From: Desulfosporosinus sp. HMP52
GTDB taxonomy: Bacteria > Bacillota > Desulfitobacteriia > Desulfitobacteriales > Desulfitobacteriaceae
NCBI RefSeq assembly: GCF_000765145.1
Contig: NZ_JMGA01000057.1
Span: 95,388 to 159,387 of the forward strand
Direction: 5' to 3'
Length of the DNA: 64,000 nucleotides
Below the pieces are notes generated by a model. That model was not told where the DNA came from and searched no databases. It saw only the letters and a program-made list of their open reading frames with translations. This document shows positions 1 through 12,495 of the stretch, piece after piece (the stretch's first letter is position 1; each line of letters opens with the position of its first letter). Position numbers and translations under genes: made by a program.

Positions 1-411
1 CGCAAGAGCCTGACGTTTATCATAATTTTTCTTCCCTTGACCAACAGCCAATTCGACTTTGGCCATCCCTTTCTTTAAATATATTTTAATCGGGATCAAG
101 GTTAGCCCTTGCTGCTGAATTTTACCGATTAGTTTACTTATTTCCGCCCGGTGAAGTAGCAGTTTACGAGGCCTAAGGGGATCGTGATTGAATCGGTTAC
201 CCTGTTCATAGGGGCTGATATGCAGCTGGTGAACCCAAATTTCACCCTCGTCTAATTTTGCATAGCTGTCCTTTAAATTAACCCGTCCATTACGAATAGA
301 TTTAATTTCAGTTCCGGTGAGAATAATCCCAGCTTCGATTCTATCCTCAATATAATAATCGTGGAACGCCTTACGATTTTCGGCAACAACTTTAATTCCT
401 CCAGAAGGCAT
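1..411 (-). CDS. smpB: SsrA-binding protein SmpB (3' end outside window)
   Basis: SmpB binds tmRNA and brings it to stalled ribosomes for trans-translation. The 137 visible residues carry the family core: [15 protein letters not shown] near the N-terminus, GTEIKSIR around residue 35, and the later [16 protein letters not shown] strand. The family is usually about 150-160 residues, so only a short basic tail is missing beyond position 1. The ATG at 411 has GGAGG six bases upstream. In B. subtilis smpB follows secG-yvaK-rnr; here rnr is absent and an HD-domain gene sits upstream. tmRNA itself is not in the window and may lie just beyond it. Confidence 0.95.
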   Translation of the reverse strand, partial: MPSGGIKVVAENRKAFHDYYIEDRIEAGIILTGTEIKSIRNGRVNLKDSYAKLDEGEIWVHQLHISPYEQGNRFNHDPLRPRKLLLHRAEISKLIGKIQQQGLTLIPIKIYLKKGMAKVELAVGQGKKNYDKRQALA

Positions 412-557
412 ATTAATCCTCCTCTCATCAAGTACTTCAGTATAACACAAACTTCCTATTATAACCAAATGTTAAGAATCGACGACCTAATACTTTAGAC
501 AACCTCTAGCTAATAACACAAGCCAAAATCGTTTAGCAATGAGAATCTAGAATTACC

Positions 558-1112
558 CTATAGCTCCAATTCCTTCGAAATCCCCTGCATCCCCTCTAAG
601 CCTAATCCTAAAAACTCCTCTAACGTAAGTCCCAGCTCACTGCAGCTGAGAATCTGCTGTCGATTTGCCCCCTTGGCAAAGGCCTTTTGATCGAATTTCT
701 TAAGGAGGAAAGGCACATCTACCCCTGAAAGCTTCTTATCCGGTCGGATAAGAGCCCCGGCTACAATCAGCCCCGTCATAGGGTCTGTTGCATAAAGAGC
801 CTTATCCAACAAGGAGTTGCGGGGTAGCCCGTGCCTCTCATTGTGTACTTTTACAGCATAAATAAGGTCTTGAGGGAAACCTAGGCTCTCTAAAATTTCC
901 GCTCCTTTAAGCGAATGGACTTCAGGCTGTTCTTTGGTATCCTCATAATCAATATCATGGAGCAGGCCGGCCATTCCCCACAAATCAGGATCTTGATCAA
1001 AATGCTTGGCTAAACGAATAAGGACTGCTTCTGTTGATATCATATGTTTTAGTAGATTTTTATTATCCACATACTTCGTTAATTCTGCGTATGCTTCTGC
1101 TCTTGTCATCAT
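558..1112 (-). CDS. HD-domain phosphohydrolase (HDIG family)
   Basis: This 184-residue soluble protein has an HD metal-binding core: the paired His-Asp in GLLHDIDYE at about residues 52-53, further histidines in VHSLKGAE and KVHNERHG, and a later Asp in ATDPMTGLI. HD proteins of this size are generally metal-dependent phosphohydrolases, but the substrate cannot be read from the sequence. There is no membrane segment and no second domain. Two adjacent ATG codons (1112, 1109) are possible starts. It occupies the place where rnr lies in the Bacillus gene order, between the esterase and smpB, but it is not related to RNase R. Confidence 0.8.
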   Translation of the reverse strand: MMTRAEAYAELTKYVDNKNLLKHMISTEAVLIRLAKHFDQDPDLWGMAGLLHDIDYEDTKEQPEVHSLKGAEILESLGFPQDLIYAVKVHNERHGLPRNSLLDKALYATDPMTGLIVAGALIRPDKKLSGVDVPFLLKKFDQKAFAKGANRQQILSCSELGLTLEEFLGLGLEGMQGISKELEL

Positions 1113-1233
1113 TGATTAATCCCGCTTCCTTTCATTTCAAGAACTTTCCCTTTCCTCACAGGACAAGTTCTTGCCAACTCATGTATCTAAGACACAATCA
1201 AACTATATCCATTAGTCTGATTCAATGTCGTTT

Positions 1234-2055
1234 TTAATCGTGATTGTATTTCTTCTGATCAAACTGTTGAAGAAACTTATGAACCTTTAAAAAAACTTCT
1301 TCGCGTTCTTGACCAAGCGTTAAAATATGTCCGGATTTTTCCCAATAGATTACCTCAGGATTGACCTGTCTGATTTTCTTCCTAATAATCTCTACACTGA
1401 CAGGTTTAACGGTTAAATCTTTAGTGCTTTGCATTAATAATGACGGACACTTTATTGTCTGAAGTTTATTGCGTACTTGACGAATCCCTTTATTCAAAGA
1501 AATTAAGGCATCCACCGGAACCCGTTCATAGACAAAACGCTCAGCTAGTGGGTCATGTTTTAACAATGCTGGTTTATCCTTTTCCGCTTTTTTAGGATTT
1601 AACTTTTTTCCTCTCCAAGAAAACGGTTTATTCTTCTCAACAAAGGTCATAAATGGCTTAATGAGCCGAACGAAACGAGTTCTCCTGTCCGCCAGAACCA
1701 TGGGGGCATTCATACTGATAAGTCCATCGATTAGACCCAGAGTCCCCAGATGAAGAGTCAATAGTCCTCCCATGGATAATCCTACTCCAATTACAGTATC
1801 ACAAGTTTCTCTAAGCTTTCTAACCCCACCGACTGCGTCTTTAGTCCAATCCTCCCAACCGGTTGTTGCCATCTGTTCCGGAGTTGTCCCATGACCCGAC
1901 AGTTGGACTCCCAGGATTGTCCATCCGAGCTGGGCTAAGCGTTCACCCATCAACCTCACTTCTGAAGGGGATCCGGAAAAACCATGAATCAGCAGGCAGC
2001 CCACATGATTGCCCGGAAAAAAGAAGGGCTCTACTAAGCGTCTTTGTGGTTCCAT
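1234..2055 (-). CDS. Alpha/beta hydrolase, carboxylesterase (YvaK/Est type)
   Basis: This is a probable monomeric carboxylesterase or monoacylglycerol-lipase-like hydrolase. It has the oxyanion-hole motif HGFSG near the N-terminus, the nucleophile elbow GLSMGG, an acidic residue in STKDLTV and a C-terminal catalytic His in SGHIL. Length (273 residues from the ATG at 2055) is typical. A GTG nine bases further upstream almost touches the AGGAGG box, so the ATG is preferred. Its place next to secG matches B. subtilis yvaK, which is why the Est family is favoured over generic hydrolases. The substrate is unknown. No signal peptide, so it is cytosolic. Confidence 0.85.
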   Translation of the reverse strand: MEPQRRLVEPFFFPGNHVGCLLIHGFSGSPSEVRLMGERLAQLGWTILGVQLSGHGTTPEQMATTGWEDWTKDAVGGVRKLRETCDTVIGVGLSMGGLLTLHLGTLGLIDGLISMNAPMVLADRRTRFVRLIKPFMTFVEKNKPFSWRGKKLNPKKAEKDKPALLKHDPLAERFVYERVPVDALISLNKGIRQVRNKLQTIKCPSLLMQSTKDLTVKPVSVEIIRKKIRQVNPEVIYWEKSGHILTLGQEREEVFLKVHKFLQQFDQKKYNHD

Positions 2056-2272
2056 CCAATACACTCCTCCTAACCGATTTCGTGATTCATTCTTTGAGTT
2101 CGATTATTGTGTCGGTATCGAGAGAATCCATAAGATTATGCCCTAAGGCAGCTTTTTGGCCTTCACCTGAAGTAAAAATTATTATAATAATGCCGTATAT
2201 ATCACCCTAGAAAGCAAGTAGGCTTTGCACTTATTCTATCAACTAGATTAACCGGATACAAATAAATAGCAC

Positions 2273-2302
2273 AGAAGGGCACCTCATACGAAGTACCCCT
2301 CT
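2273..2302 (-). terminator. Hairpin downstream of secG
   Basis: On the minus strand the arms form a 13-pair stem (with several G-U pairs) around a four-base loop, ending 20 bases past the secG stop. The following T content is modest, so this may be a weak intrinsic terminator. Confidence 0.5.
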
Positions 2303-2322
2303 TTGTTGGCTTTATAGCTTAA

Positions 2323-2547
2323 CTACGAAACGATGGCTAACCCCAAAGAACTTAGCAAAAAGACAGCTGCTAAAACACCCGTAGCTTTAGCAAATAATTC
2401 GTCCATGCCTTTCTTCTTGCCGAAAATAGCCTCTCCAGCACCAGTAATAGCTCCTGATAATCCTGCACTTCTTCCGGACTGTAGCAAGACAGCTGCAATC
2501 AGCCCTATCGAACTGAGTATTAAAAGAATTATTAATGCAATTTGCAA
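2323..2547 (-). CDS. secG: Preprotein translocase subunit SecG
   Basis: SecG is the small accessory subunit of the SecYEG channel. The 74 residues show the family layout: a first membrane helix (ALIILLILSSIGLIAAVLLQSG), the hallmark glycine/serine-rich cytosolic loop with LSGAITGAGE and FGKKKG, and a second helix ending LSSLGLAIVS. Start is a TTG at 2547 with GGGGGTGAG just upstream; no in-frame ATG fits. It lies between eno and the esterase, as in Bacillus, and with secA (40953) gives two Sec components in this window. Confidence 0.95.
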   Translation of the reverse strand: MQIALIILLILSSIGLIAAVLLQSGRSAGLSGAITGAGEAIFGKKKGMDELFAKATGVLAAVFLLSSLGLAIVS

Positions 2548-2663
2548 AATAACTCACCCCCTAAGATACCCTTCTCATAGATCACTGTAACTTTATAAAT
2601 GCTCAACAGGCTCATTTTAGCACAAGCCTAGTCAAAACTCAATAAATCTTCGACTTGCGCAAT

Positions 2664-3944
<1,281 letters not shown>

Positions 3945-4081
3945 TTAATATCCCCCTTTTTTTATTAGAAATCTCATACTGAGAAGTTCTAGCTTAAAGC
4001 AACTTAAACCTTAACATCTGGCAATCTTAATTCTATCGATTAAGTAATGGATATTAGAAACCCAAATTAATGCTTCCTAAA

Positions 4082-5623
4082 TCAAAATTCCATTAACGAT
4101 TTCCCCGTCATTTCATTAGGTATAGGTATTTGAAGTAGTTTTAAAATTGTCGGGGCTATATCACATAATGCTCCACCCCCACGCAGTGCTTGTCCTTTGA
4201 ACCTTTCATCTGCAAGAATGAAGGGCACACAGTTCGTGGAGTGAGCGGTTATCGGCAACAGTGTCTGGGGATCTAGTTTCTCCTCAGCGTTCCCATGATC
4301 CGCTGTCACGATGAGAGTTCCCTCATGTTTCCGGAGCTCATCATAGATCTGACCTAAACATTGATCGATCACCTCTACTGCTTTGACGGTTGCATCAAAC
4401 ACACCCGTATGTCCAACCATATCTGGGTTAGCAAAATTTAGAATGATCACGTCATAAGTCGACTCTCTAATTTTTTCAAGAACAGTCTGGGTTAATTCTG
4501 GAGCACTCATTTCTGGCTTTAGGTTATAAGTAGCGACTTTTGGCGATGGAATGAGGATACGCTCTTCCTTGGGATAGGGTTCTTCAAGCCCGCCATTAAA
4601 GAAGAAGGTGACATGGGCATATTTTTCTGTCTCAGCAATTCTTAACTGTTTTAGCCCTTGATCAGAAAGCACTTCACCTAAAGTATTATCCAAGTTTTGT
4701 TGAGGAAATGCTACAGGTGCCGGAATAGTTTCCTCATATTGAGTCATACAAACGAAATGAACCTGTGGATGATTGGAGCGCTCAAATTCAGAGAACCCTT
4801 CATCAACAAAAGCATGAGTTATTTCACGGGCACGATCCGAACGGAAGTTATAGAAAATTACACTATCCCCTTCTTGAACCTGGCCCACAGGGTTTCCTTC
4901 TTCATCATCAATCACTGTAGGTATTACAAACTCATCCGTCACACGGGTATCATAGGAAATCTCAACAGCAGATAAGGCCCCGGCTGCATGTTTGCCTTCA
5001 CCATTGACTATCGCCTGATAGCCTTTTTCTAAGCGATCCCAACGTTTGTCCCGATCCATTACATAGTAACGACCACTGACTGACGCTATTTTCCCTACTC
5101 CCAGTTCTTTAATCTTCCCTTCCAGTTGGCAAATATATTCTTTGGCACTTTGAGGCAAGACATCTCGTCCATCAAGAATTGCATGGATATAAACCTCTGT
5201 CAACTCCTGTTTCTTAGCCATTTCCAGAAGTGCAAATAAGTGATCGATATGAGAATGAACTCCGCCATTGGAGAGTAAACCCATTAGGTGAAGCCTCTTA
5301 TTATGCACTCGAGCTCTGTCCATAGCTTCCAGCAAGACTGGGTTTTTAAACATGGTTCCATCTTGAATCCCTTTATGTATTCGAGTTAATTCTTGATATA
5401 CCACCCTACCTGCCCCGATGTTCAGGTGACCTACTTCTGAATTACCCATTTGGCCATTTGGCAATCCTACGGCTTCACCGGATGCCTGAAGAGTGGTATA
5501 GGGGTATTCTCCTTCAAGACGCTTGAAGTTTGGAATATTTGCTGAGGCAATTGCATTTCCCTCATTGGTTTCCCGACAACCCCACCCATCTAAAATCATA
5601 AGGAAAACCGGTTTGATGTCCAT
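4082..5623 (-). CDS. gpmI: 2,3-bisphosphoglycerate-independent phosphoglycerate mutase
   Basis: This Mn2+-dependent mutase interconverts 3- and 2-phosphoglycerate. It has the alkaline-phosphatase-superfamily start MILDGWG, the phosphoserine nucleophile in GNSEVGHLNIGAGR (about residue 62), DGRDV and SGRYYVMDRDKRWDR in the transferase domain, and the metal-binding TADHGNAEE and HST near the C-terminus. The 513-residue length is typical of spore-formers, in which the enzyme's pH and Mn2+ sensitivity is linked to 3-PGA storage in spores. It follows tpiA by 21 bases. Confidence 0.97.
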   Translation of the reverse strand: MDIKPVFLMILDGWGCRETNEGNAIASANIPNFKRLEGEYPYTTLQASGEAVGLPNGQMGNSEVGHLNIGAGRVVYQELTRIHKGIQDGTMFKNPVLLEAMDRARVHNKRLHLMGLLSNGGVHSHIDHLFALLEMAKKQELTEVYIHAILDGRDVLPQSAKEYICQLEGKIKELGVGKIASVSGRYYVMDRDKRWDRLEKGYQAIVNGEGKHAAGALSAVEISYDTRVTDEFVIPTVIDDEEGNPVGQVQEGDSVIFYNFRSDRAREITHAFVDEGFSEFERSNHPQVHFVCMTQYEETIPAPVAFPQQNLDNTLGEVLSDQGLKQLRIAETEKYAHVTFFFNGGLEEPYPKEERILIPSPKVATYNLKPEMSAPELTQTVLEKIRESTYDVIILNFANPDMVGHTGVFDATVKAVEVIDQCLGQIYDELRKHEGTLIVTADHGNAEEKLDPQTLLPITAHSTNCVPFILADERFKGQALRGGGALCDIAPTILKLLQIPIPNEMTGKSLMEF

Positions 5624-5644
5624 TTTATATCCTTCCTCGCAAGC

Positions 5645-6409
5645 CTACATGGGACTTGCATTTTTGATAAGTTTCCCAAAACTAAGCGGATCAAGACTTG
5701 CTCCGCCGACTAAAGCCCCATCTACATCAGGCTCCTGCATTAGTTCCCCAATATTTTCTGCTTTGACACTGCCTCCATAGAGTATAGGAACATTCTCTGA
5801 GGCAGGTCCCATTAGCTCTGTCAAAGTCCCACGAATATTAGCACACATCTCTTGGGCATCATTACTGGATGCGGTCTTACCGGTGCCAATCGCCCAAATA
5901 GGCTCATAGGCCACAATTATCCGCTTCAGATCATCTTTGGATATTCCGGAAAGAGCACTGTCAACTTGGTTTTTGACCCACTCGGCTGCCTTCCCCTCTT
6001 CACGAAGTTTCAAATTTTCCCCGCAACAAAAGATAGGAGTTAACCCCACCGCCAATGCCTGCTGAACTTTCTTAGCAATGTCCTGATCCGTTTCTCCAAA
6101 CATTTCCCGGCGTTCAGAGTGACCGAGTATAACGTATGTACAGGCGACATCAAGCAGCATACGCCCTGATATCTCTCCGGTATAGGCGCCTTCTTCCCCC
6201 CAGGCCATATTTTGTGCACCCAGATGGACAATACTTTCTTCCAACTCGTTTTTTAGAGCATGGAGAGCCGTAAACGGAGCACAGAGGACAACATCTAGGT
6301 CTGTAACATCCTTAACTTCCTCTAAAAACTTTATGGCATAGTCCTCTGCTTCACTGACAGTTTTAAACATTTTCCAGTTGCCGGCAATAACCCTTCGTCG
6401 ATTAGCCAC
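5645..6409 (-). CDS. tpiA: Triosephosphate isomerase
   Basis: This enzyme interconverts DHAP and glyceraldehyde-3-phosphate. The 254 residues show N-terminal AGNWKMFK (catalytic Asn/Lys), YVILGHSERR with the electrophilic His, the catalytic Glu in VAYEPIWAIGTGK, and the phosphate-binding GGSV and GALVGGASL loops. Start is a GTG at 6409 with AGGAGG eight bases upstream. It lies 24 bases after pgk and 21 before gpmI, so all three are probably cotranscribed. Confidence 0.98.
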   Translation of the reverse strand: MANRRRVIAGNWKMFKTVSEAEDYAIKFLEEVKDVTDLDVVLCAPFTALHALKNELEESIVHLGAQNMAWGEEGAYTGEISGRMLLDVACTYVILGHSERREMFGETDQDIAKKVQQALAVGLTPIFCCGENLKLREEGKAAEWVKNQVDSALSGISKDDLKRIIVAYEPIWAIGTGKTASSNDAQEMCANIRGTLTELMGPASENVPILYGGSVKAENIGELMQEPDVDGALVGGASLDPLSFGKLIKNASPM

Positions 6410-6433
6410 TTACAATACCTCCTTTTGTAAAGC

Positions 6434-7618
6434 CTAGGCCTCTTCTAATGCAGCAACACCTGGTAAGATCTTGCCCTCTAAAAATTCAAGTGAAGCTCCG
6501 CCGCCTGTGGAGATATGGGTCATGCGCTCGGCAACCTTCATCTTTTCCACAGCTGCCACAGAATCTCCTCCACCTACAATCGTGATTCCCCCGCAGGCCG
6601 CAACTGCTTGAGCGACCTTCTCTGTTCCTTTAGCGAAGGCTTCTATTTCAAAAACCCCCATGGGGCCATTCCAAATCACGGTGCGCGCTGTGGAAATGCG
6701 AGCTTCAAACTTGTCAGCAGTAGCAGCGCCTATGTCTAAGGCCATTTCTTCCTCTTGGATTTCTGAGACTTCTACTGTACGATGAGCAGCATCGGTTTGG
6801 AAAGCAGTCGCTGCGACAACATCTATCGGTAATTCAAGTTCGACTCCTTTAGACTTTGCCTTTTCAATAAGCTGCTTAGCCAAATCTACCTTTTCCTCTT
6901 CGAGAAGGGATTTTCCCACGTTATATCCTTGGGCCTTCAAGAAGGTATTGGCCATCCCCCCACCAATGATTAAAGCGTCAACCTTTTCCAGAAGATTTTC
7001 GATGACTCCAATTTTATCACTTACTTTTGCTCCCCCAATGATTGCAACAAAAGGACGTTCTGGTCGTTCTAAAGCGTTACCCATAAATTCAACTTCTTTT
7101 TGCATTAGCAAGCCACAAACCGCCGGAATGTAGTGGGTTACCCCTTCCGTTGAAGCATGAGCACGGTGTGCCGTTCCAAAAGCGTCGTTAACAAACAACT
7201 CCGCCAACCCAGCTAACTCTCTGGCAAAGGAAGGGTCGTTTTTCTCCTCTTCTCCATGGAAGCGAACATTCTCCAATAAGAGGACTTGCCCATCTTGCAG
7301 CTTACTAACTGGTTCCATGGCCAAATCTCCACGACAGTCTTTTGCGAAAACTACCTCCTGCGCTAACAAATTACTAAGATGTTTGGCGACAGGCGCTAAA
7401 GAATACTTGGGATTAACCTGGCCTTTAGGACGCCCCAGATGGGAAGCAAGAATCACTCTTGCTCCTTCCTTTACTAAATACAAAATCGTTGGCAAGGAGG
7501 CTTTAATTCGTTTATCGTTGGTAATTTCTCCTTGTTCATTTAACGGTACATTGAAATCCACTCGAACAAGTACTCGTTTTCCACGCACTTCTACGTCTTT
7601 TACACTCTTTTTATTCAT
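6434..7618 (-). CDS. pgk: Phosphoglycerate kinase
   Basis: This enzyme moves phosphate between 1,3-bisphosphoglycerate and ADP. Family motifs are [16 protein letters not shown], the inter-domain [10 protein letters not shown] and the nucleotide loop GGGDSVAA plus [15 protein letters not shown]. The reading frame runs open to 7645, but the ATG at 7618 (394 residues, the usual length) has AAGGGGA at good spacing and is chosen. It is the first gene of the cluster; gapA and its repressor cggR, which precede pgk in B. subtilis, are not here. Confidence 0.97.
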   Translation of the reverse strand: MNKKSVKDVEVRGKRVLVRVDFNVPLNEQGEITNDKRIKASLPTILYLVKEGARVILASHLGRPKGQVNPKYSLAPVAKHLSNLLAQEVVFAKDCRGDLAMEPVSKLQDGQVLLLENVRFHGEEEKNDPSFARELAGLAELFVNDAFGTAHRAHASTEGVTHYIPAVCGLLMQKEVEFMGNALERPERPFVAIIGGAKVSDKIGVIENLLEKVDALIIGGGMANTFLKAQGYNVGKSLLEEEKVDLAKQLIEKAKSKGVELELPIDVVAATAFQTDAAHRTVEVSEIQEEEMALDIGAATADKFEARISTARTVIWNGPMGVFEIEAFAKGTEKVAQAVAACGGITIVGGGDSVAAVEKMKVAERMTHISTGGGASLEFLEGKILPGVAALEEA

Positions 7619-7784
7619 GCCAAAATCCCCTTTCACTTGACCCAAGGGTTCGGGGCCGTAGTTTTTCCACCCTAATAATCAATTCCCAATTCCGGCTAAG
7701 ATGTTCCCAGAACCCAATAGCTTCGGTTCACCTTAACTTGATTCAAACCTCTAGTCAATCTGTAACACCAGATAAATATGTATT

Positions 7785-7813
7785 AGTATACCAAAAGTTC
7801 CTACTCTTATGAA
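7785..7813 (-). promoter_or_regulatory. Candidate sigma-A promoter for pgk-tpiA-gpmI(-eno)
   Basis: On the minus strand TTCATA (7813-7808) is followed after exactly 17 bases by TATACT (7790-7785). This would give a leader of about 160 bases before pgk. The -35 box matches consensus at four of six positions, so this is a candidate only. A small inverted repeat (AAGTTC...GGAACTT) overlaps its upstream half. No terminator, T-box or recognised riboswitch is seen in the rest of the 312-base gap 7619-7930. Confidence 0.4.
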
Positions 7814-7930
7814 CTTTAATTAGCCTATTTTGTATCATTCTCTAAATAAATCCAGTTTCCTGCCATAAAACAGTGTCCATTTACAGTGACTATTTAGAAA
7901 CTTCCCTTGAGCGGTAACCTTTTCAGTAAA

Positions 7931-9496
<1,566 letters not shown>

Positions 9497-9519
9497 TTAT
9501 TCCTTAATTATACTATACT

Positions 9520-10158
9520 TCATGCTTCAGCGAGTCGTCGATTGCCTGTTTGGACATACAAAAGTGTTTCAGCCACATTTACAAGATGATCCCCCATGCG
9601 CTCAATGGTTCGGGCAATCACCAGGCATAAACCTAATTGGCCATCATGGCTGCTGGCTTGACTCCCTTTAACTAAGGCTGACTTAAAATTGTCGTAAGCT
9701 TGATCTAATACATCGTCTTCATCTGCTAAGTCCATCAGGATTTCTTTATCCCCTTTTAAGATATCCACCGTGTGCTCTATCATCTGGAGTAGTTGGTTGG
9801 CCATCTGTTGAATATCCCCCGGCCAATTTCGCTCTGGCTTTAGCTCACTCAGTTCAGCCAGATCACAAGCGTAATCAGCAGACCGTTCAAGTTCCTGGGC
9901 CATTCGCTGAAATCCCAAAATCCACCTTAAGTCTTGGCTTCTTAATTGTTGCAAACTCATGATATCAAAACTTTGATTGACGATGTTATCCCGAAGCTGA
10001 TCAATTGCCTTATCCTGTTCTTTCCAATCCTGTACAGTACCTCCCTTTTCCAAAGCCTCAATTGCAGCACATAAATGCCTTTGGACAGCTTCTGCCAACT
10101 CCACTGTCATTACACGCAAATTCATTAAAACTCGATCATAACCTGATGTTCTAAGCAT
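9520..10158 (-). CDS. PhoU-family phosphate signalling protein
   Basis: This is a 212-residue all-helical protein with two PhoU repeats (about residues 15-100 and 115-205): DKAIDQLRDNIVNQSFDIMSLQQ and later LGLCLVIARTIERMGDHLVNVAE, the acidic E-x-x-x-D metal-binding pattern typical of PhoU. PhoU proteins damp phosphate uptake through Pst or Na/Pi transporters. No pst genes are near, but a Na+/phosphate cotransporter with its own PhoU-like tail is 2.3 kb upstream, so this may act on that system (inference). Confidence 0.85.
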   Translation of the reverse strand: MLRTSGYDRVLMNLRVMTVELAEAVQRHLCAAIEALEKGGTVQDWKEQDKAIDQLRDNIVNQSFDIMSLQQLRSQDLRWILGFQRMAQELERSADYACDLAELSELKPERNWPGDIQQMANQLLQMIEHTVDILKGDKEILMDLADEDDVLDQAYDNFKSALVKGSQASSHDGQLGLCLVIARTIERMGDHLVNVAETLLYVQTGNRRLAEA

Positions 10159-10388
10159 TCCTATGAATCACACCTCTTTCTGTAATGCCTGCCTGATGCC
10201 AAACTCCTGCGTGCAAAGTAGCAGAGAATTCGATTAGATTATTATATAGAGCCTTATACGGAGTGGAAACCTTCCCTTCAGTCATTAATTATATTTTCTG
10301 ATAATTATTACTCACAGTTTTGTTGCTTCAGCCTAATTTCAACGGGGCCCTTCGAACCCCCAAGGAATAACTGGGTTTAGAAAGAGCG

Positions 10389-11414
10389 TTACTTACCGGC
10401 CAAGAATCGTACACACTTTTTATCAATCAATAATCCAACTTCTTCTTTTAAAGCGAACTTTGGGCCCTCAAAAGGATTAAGGTGATCAACGATAATTGTT
10501 CTGCCTTGCACAAGTACCTCAGCCCTGGCAGTATTGCCCAAGATATAAAAATTCTCTAAGGTTCCGTATAGCTTTATCCCCTCTGCATCCTCAATTTGAG
10601 AGAATTGATCTTTGCCGACTGACAAAATATGCTCCGGTCGAATACAGATTTCAGTTTCCTTATCTCCTATACCAACTAGGGAGCTGGGCAGGAAATTATA
10701 AGTTCCTATAAATTGAGCCACAAATTTATTAGCAGGCCTATGATAAATTTCTTCAGGGGTACCATACTGCATGACTTCCCCGGCGTTAATAACTACGATT
10801 CGGTCTGACATAACTAAGGCTTCTAATTGATCATGGGTTACAAAAATCGTGGTAATTCCCATCTTCTTTTGCACATCTCGAATCAGGACTCTAGCGCTCT
10901 CTCTTACCTTTGCATCAACGGCACTCAATGGTTCATCTAAGAGCAGCAAATCTGGCTTTACCACCAGAGCTCGAGCCAAGGCTACCCTTTGTTGCTGCCC
11001 TCCCGACATTTGGTGGGGATAGTTGTTTTCCTTACCCGAAATACTGAGAATATCCATAATTTCTTCGACTTGTTTTCTGATCTCTTGGGTAGGTATCTTT
11101 TTAATTTTAAGTCCAAAGGCAATATTCTCAAAGGCCGTCATGTTAGGAAAAAGGGCATATGACTGAAAAACCATACCAATATTCTGTACCTTCTTATTCT
11201 GCCCTTCAATAATTTCCCGACCATTAACAATAACCTTACCTCCGTCGGCACGTTCTAAGCCAGCAACGATTCTAAGAAGAGTTGTTTTTCCACATCCACT
11301 GGGACCTAATAACGTGACAAATTCCCCTTTTTCGATTTCCAGTTCAATTCCTTTCAAGACCTGACGGCCCTGAAAACTCTTATCTATGTTGACAAACTGA
11401 ACATAGCTCACCAA
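10389..11414 (-). CDS. ABC transporter ATP-binding protein with TOBE tail (orphan)
   Basis: This is a complete ABC importer ATPase of the CUT1/iron/phosphonate/polyamine type. It has Walker A GPSGCGKTT near residue 38, Q-loop MVFQSYALFPNM, signature [15 protein letters not shown], Walker B LLLDEPLSAVD and H-loop VTHDQLEA. A C-terminal regulatory TOBE-like domain follows (about 235-341, with EICIRPEH). TTG 11414 or GTG 11411 both sit after GGGGG; the GTG has the better spacing. No permease or binding protein lies beside it. Since some ATPases of this type serve several transporters, a shared role (for instance glycerol-3-phosphate uptake, given the neighbours) is possible but unproven. Confidence 0.85.
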   Translation of the reverse strand: MVSYVQFVNIDKSFQGRQVLKGIELEIEKGEFVTLLGPSGCGKTTLLRIVAGLERADGGKVIVNGREIIEGQNKKVQNIGMVFQSYALFPNMTAFENIAFGLKIKKIPTQEIRKQVEEIMDILSISGKENNYPHQMSGGQQQRVALARALVVKPDLLLLDEPLSAVDAKVRESARVLIRDVQKKMGITTIFVTHDQLEALVMSDRIVVINAGEVMQYGTPEEIYHRPANKFVAQFIGTYNFLPSSLVGIGDKETEICIRPEHILSVGKDQFSQIEDAEGIKLYGTLENFYILGNTARAEVLVQGRTIIVDHLNPFEGPKFALKEEVGLLIDKKCVRFLAGK

Positions 11415-11674
11415 TCATACCCCCACATCCTAAACTCATTCTTATTTCTATGTTTCAATTATTATTCTCCAATCACGACATCAACAAAGTAACCATAAAG
11501 TACGAAACTACTAAGGCATTGGCAAAGTGACCGTCAACCTTTTGAATCTTATATAAATATATCTGAATGGTCTCATAGTTGTCACTACTAATGAATTAAT
11601 GCTATGGTAATAGAAATAAGGCTATTGTTGGTTTTTCCGAGCATAAGGGGCAGTCATGAAAGCACTAAGTTCAT

Positions 11675-12388
11675 TCACTCTGAACGCAAATGTGAAAACC
11701 GCTCCGGATAATTTGTAATTGCTATATCCGCACCTGAAACAATGGCACGTTCAATTTCCCATTCCTCGTTGACAGTCCACGTATGTACTCCGATTCCTCG
11801 CAAATGGCATTCTCCTACTAATTCAGGGCTTATAAAGGCATAGTGGGGATGCAGATGACTGGCTCCCATATCCTGCGCATATACCCAAGGCGAGATTAGA
11901 CCACACTCATAAAGCAAACCCGTTTTAAGATAGGGAAAGTCCTTAATCACTTCGACAACGGTTCTATGTTCAAACGAAGAAATTATACTTTGATTTGTCA
12001 CATTATATTTTTCCAACAGGCCAGCTACCTGAGGGACAATTCCTGGGTATTGTATCAGACCTGTTTTGATCTCCACATTTAAGATAAGAGACTTCTTATC
12101 TTGGAGCATCTCCAATAATTCTTCTAAGGTTGGAATTGGGGCATAGGTCTTAAAGCCAACTCCAAAATTAAGGTTCTTTAGTTCCTTGAGTGAGTAATCT
12201 TTGACCCAACCAATTCCATCACTGGTTCGATCAACCCGTTCATCATGAATGACCACAACTTCTCGGTCCCTCGACATTTGCACATCGAATTCAAAACCAT
12301 CCACTCCTAGCTTCAGCCCTTTGTCAAAGGAAATCAACGTATTTTCCGGAGCTGTGCCCGCAGCACCTCGATGACCTAAAATCTTCAT
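11675..12388 (-). CDS. Glycerophosphodiester phosphodiesterase
   Basis: This enzyme hydrolyses deacylated phospholipids (glycerophosphodiesters) to glycerol-3-phosphate and an alcohol. The 237-residue GDPD/TIM-barrel protein has HRGAAGTAPENT at the N-terminus (catalytic His-Arg), EFDVQMSRD then VVIHDE with the second catalytic His and metal ligands, NVEIKTG, and late VHTWTVN. It has no signal peptide, so it is cytosolic like UgpQ rather than the secreted GlpQ. RBS TTAGGAG precedes the ATG. Its product would feed the glycerol branch together with glpK. Confidence 0.93.
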   Translation of the reverse strand: MKILGHRGAAGTAPENTLISFDKGLKLGVDGFEFDVQMSRDREVVVIHDERVDRTSDGIGWVKDYSLKELKNLNFGVGFKTYAPIPTLEELLEMLQDKKSLILNVEIKTGLIQYPGIVPQVAGLLEKYNVTNQSIISSFEHRTVVEVIKDFPYLKTGLLYECGLISPWVYAQDMGASHLHPHYAFISPELVGECHLRGIGVHTWTVNEEWEIERAIVSGADIAITNYPERFSHLRSE

Positions 12389-12495
12389 CTAACTTCTCCT
12401 AACAGCCCGCAATGGCATTATGATCATAACATATCCTTGTTAGTTAGTTTATCGTTATTGAAAAATAACATTTATAGAAGTGTTTTTCTAAGATC

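Noticed and set aside
1034..1237. Plus-strand open frame between the HD gene and the esterase
   Set aside because: It overlaps the HD gene in antisense and shows no start signal or family features.
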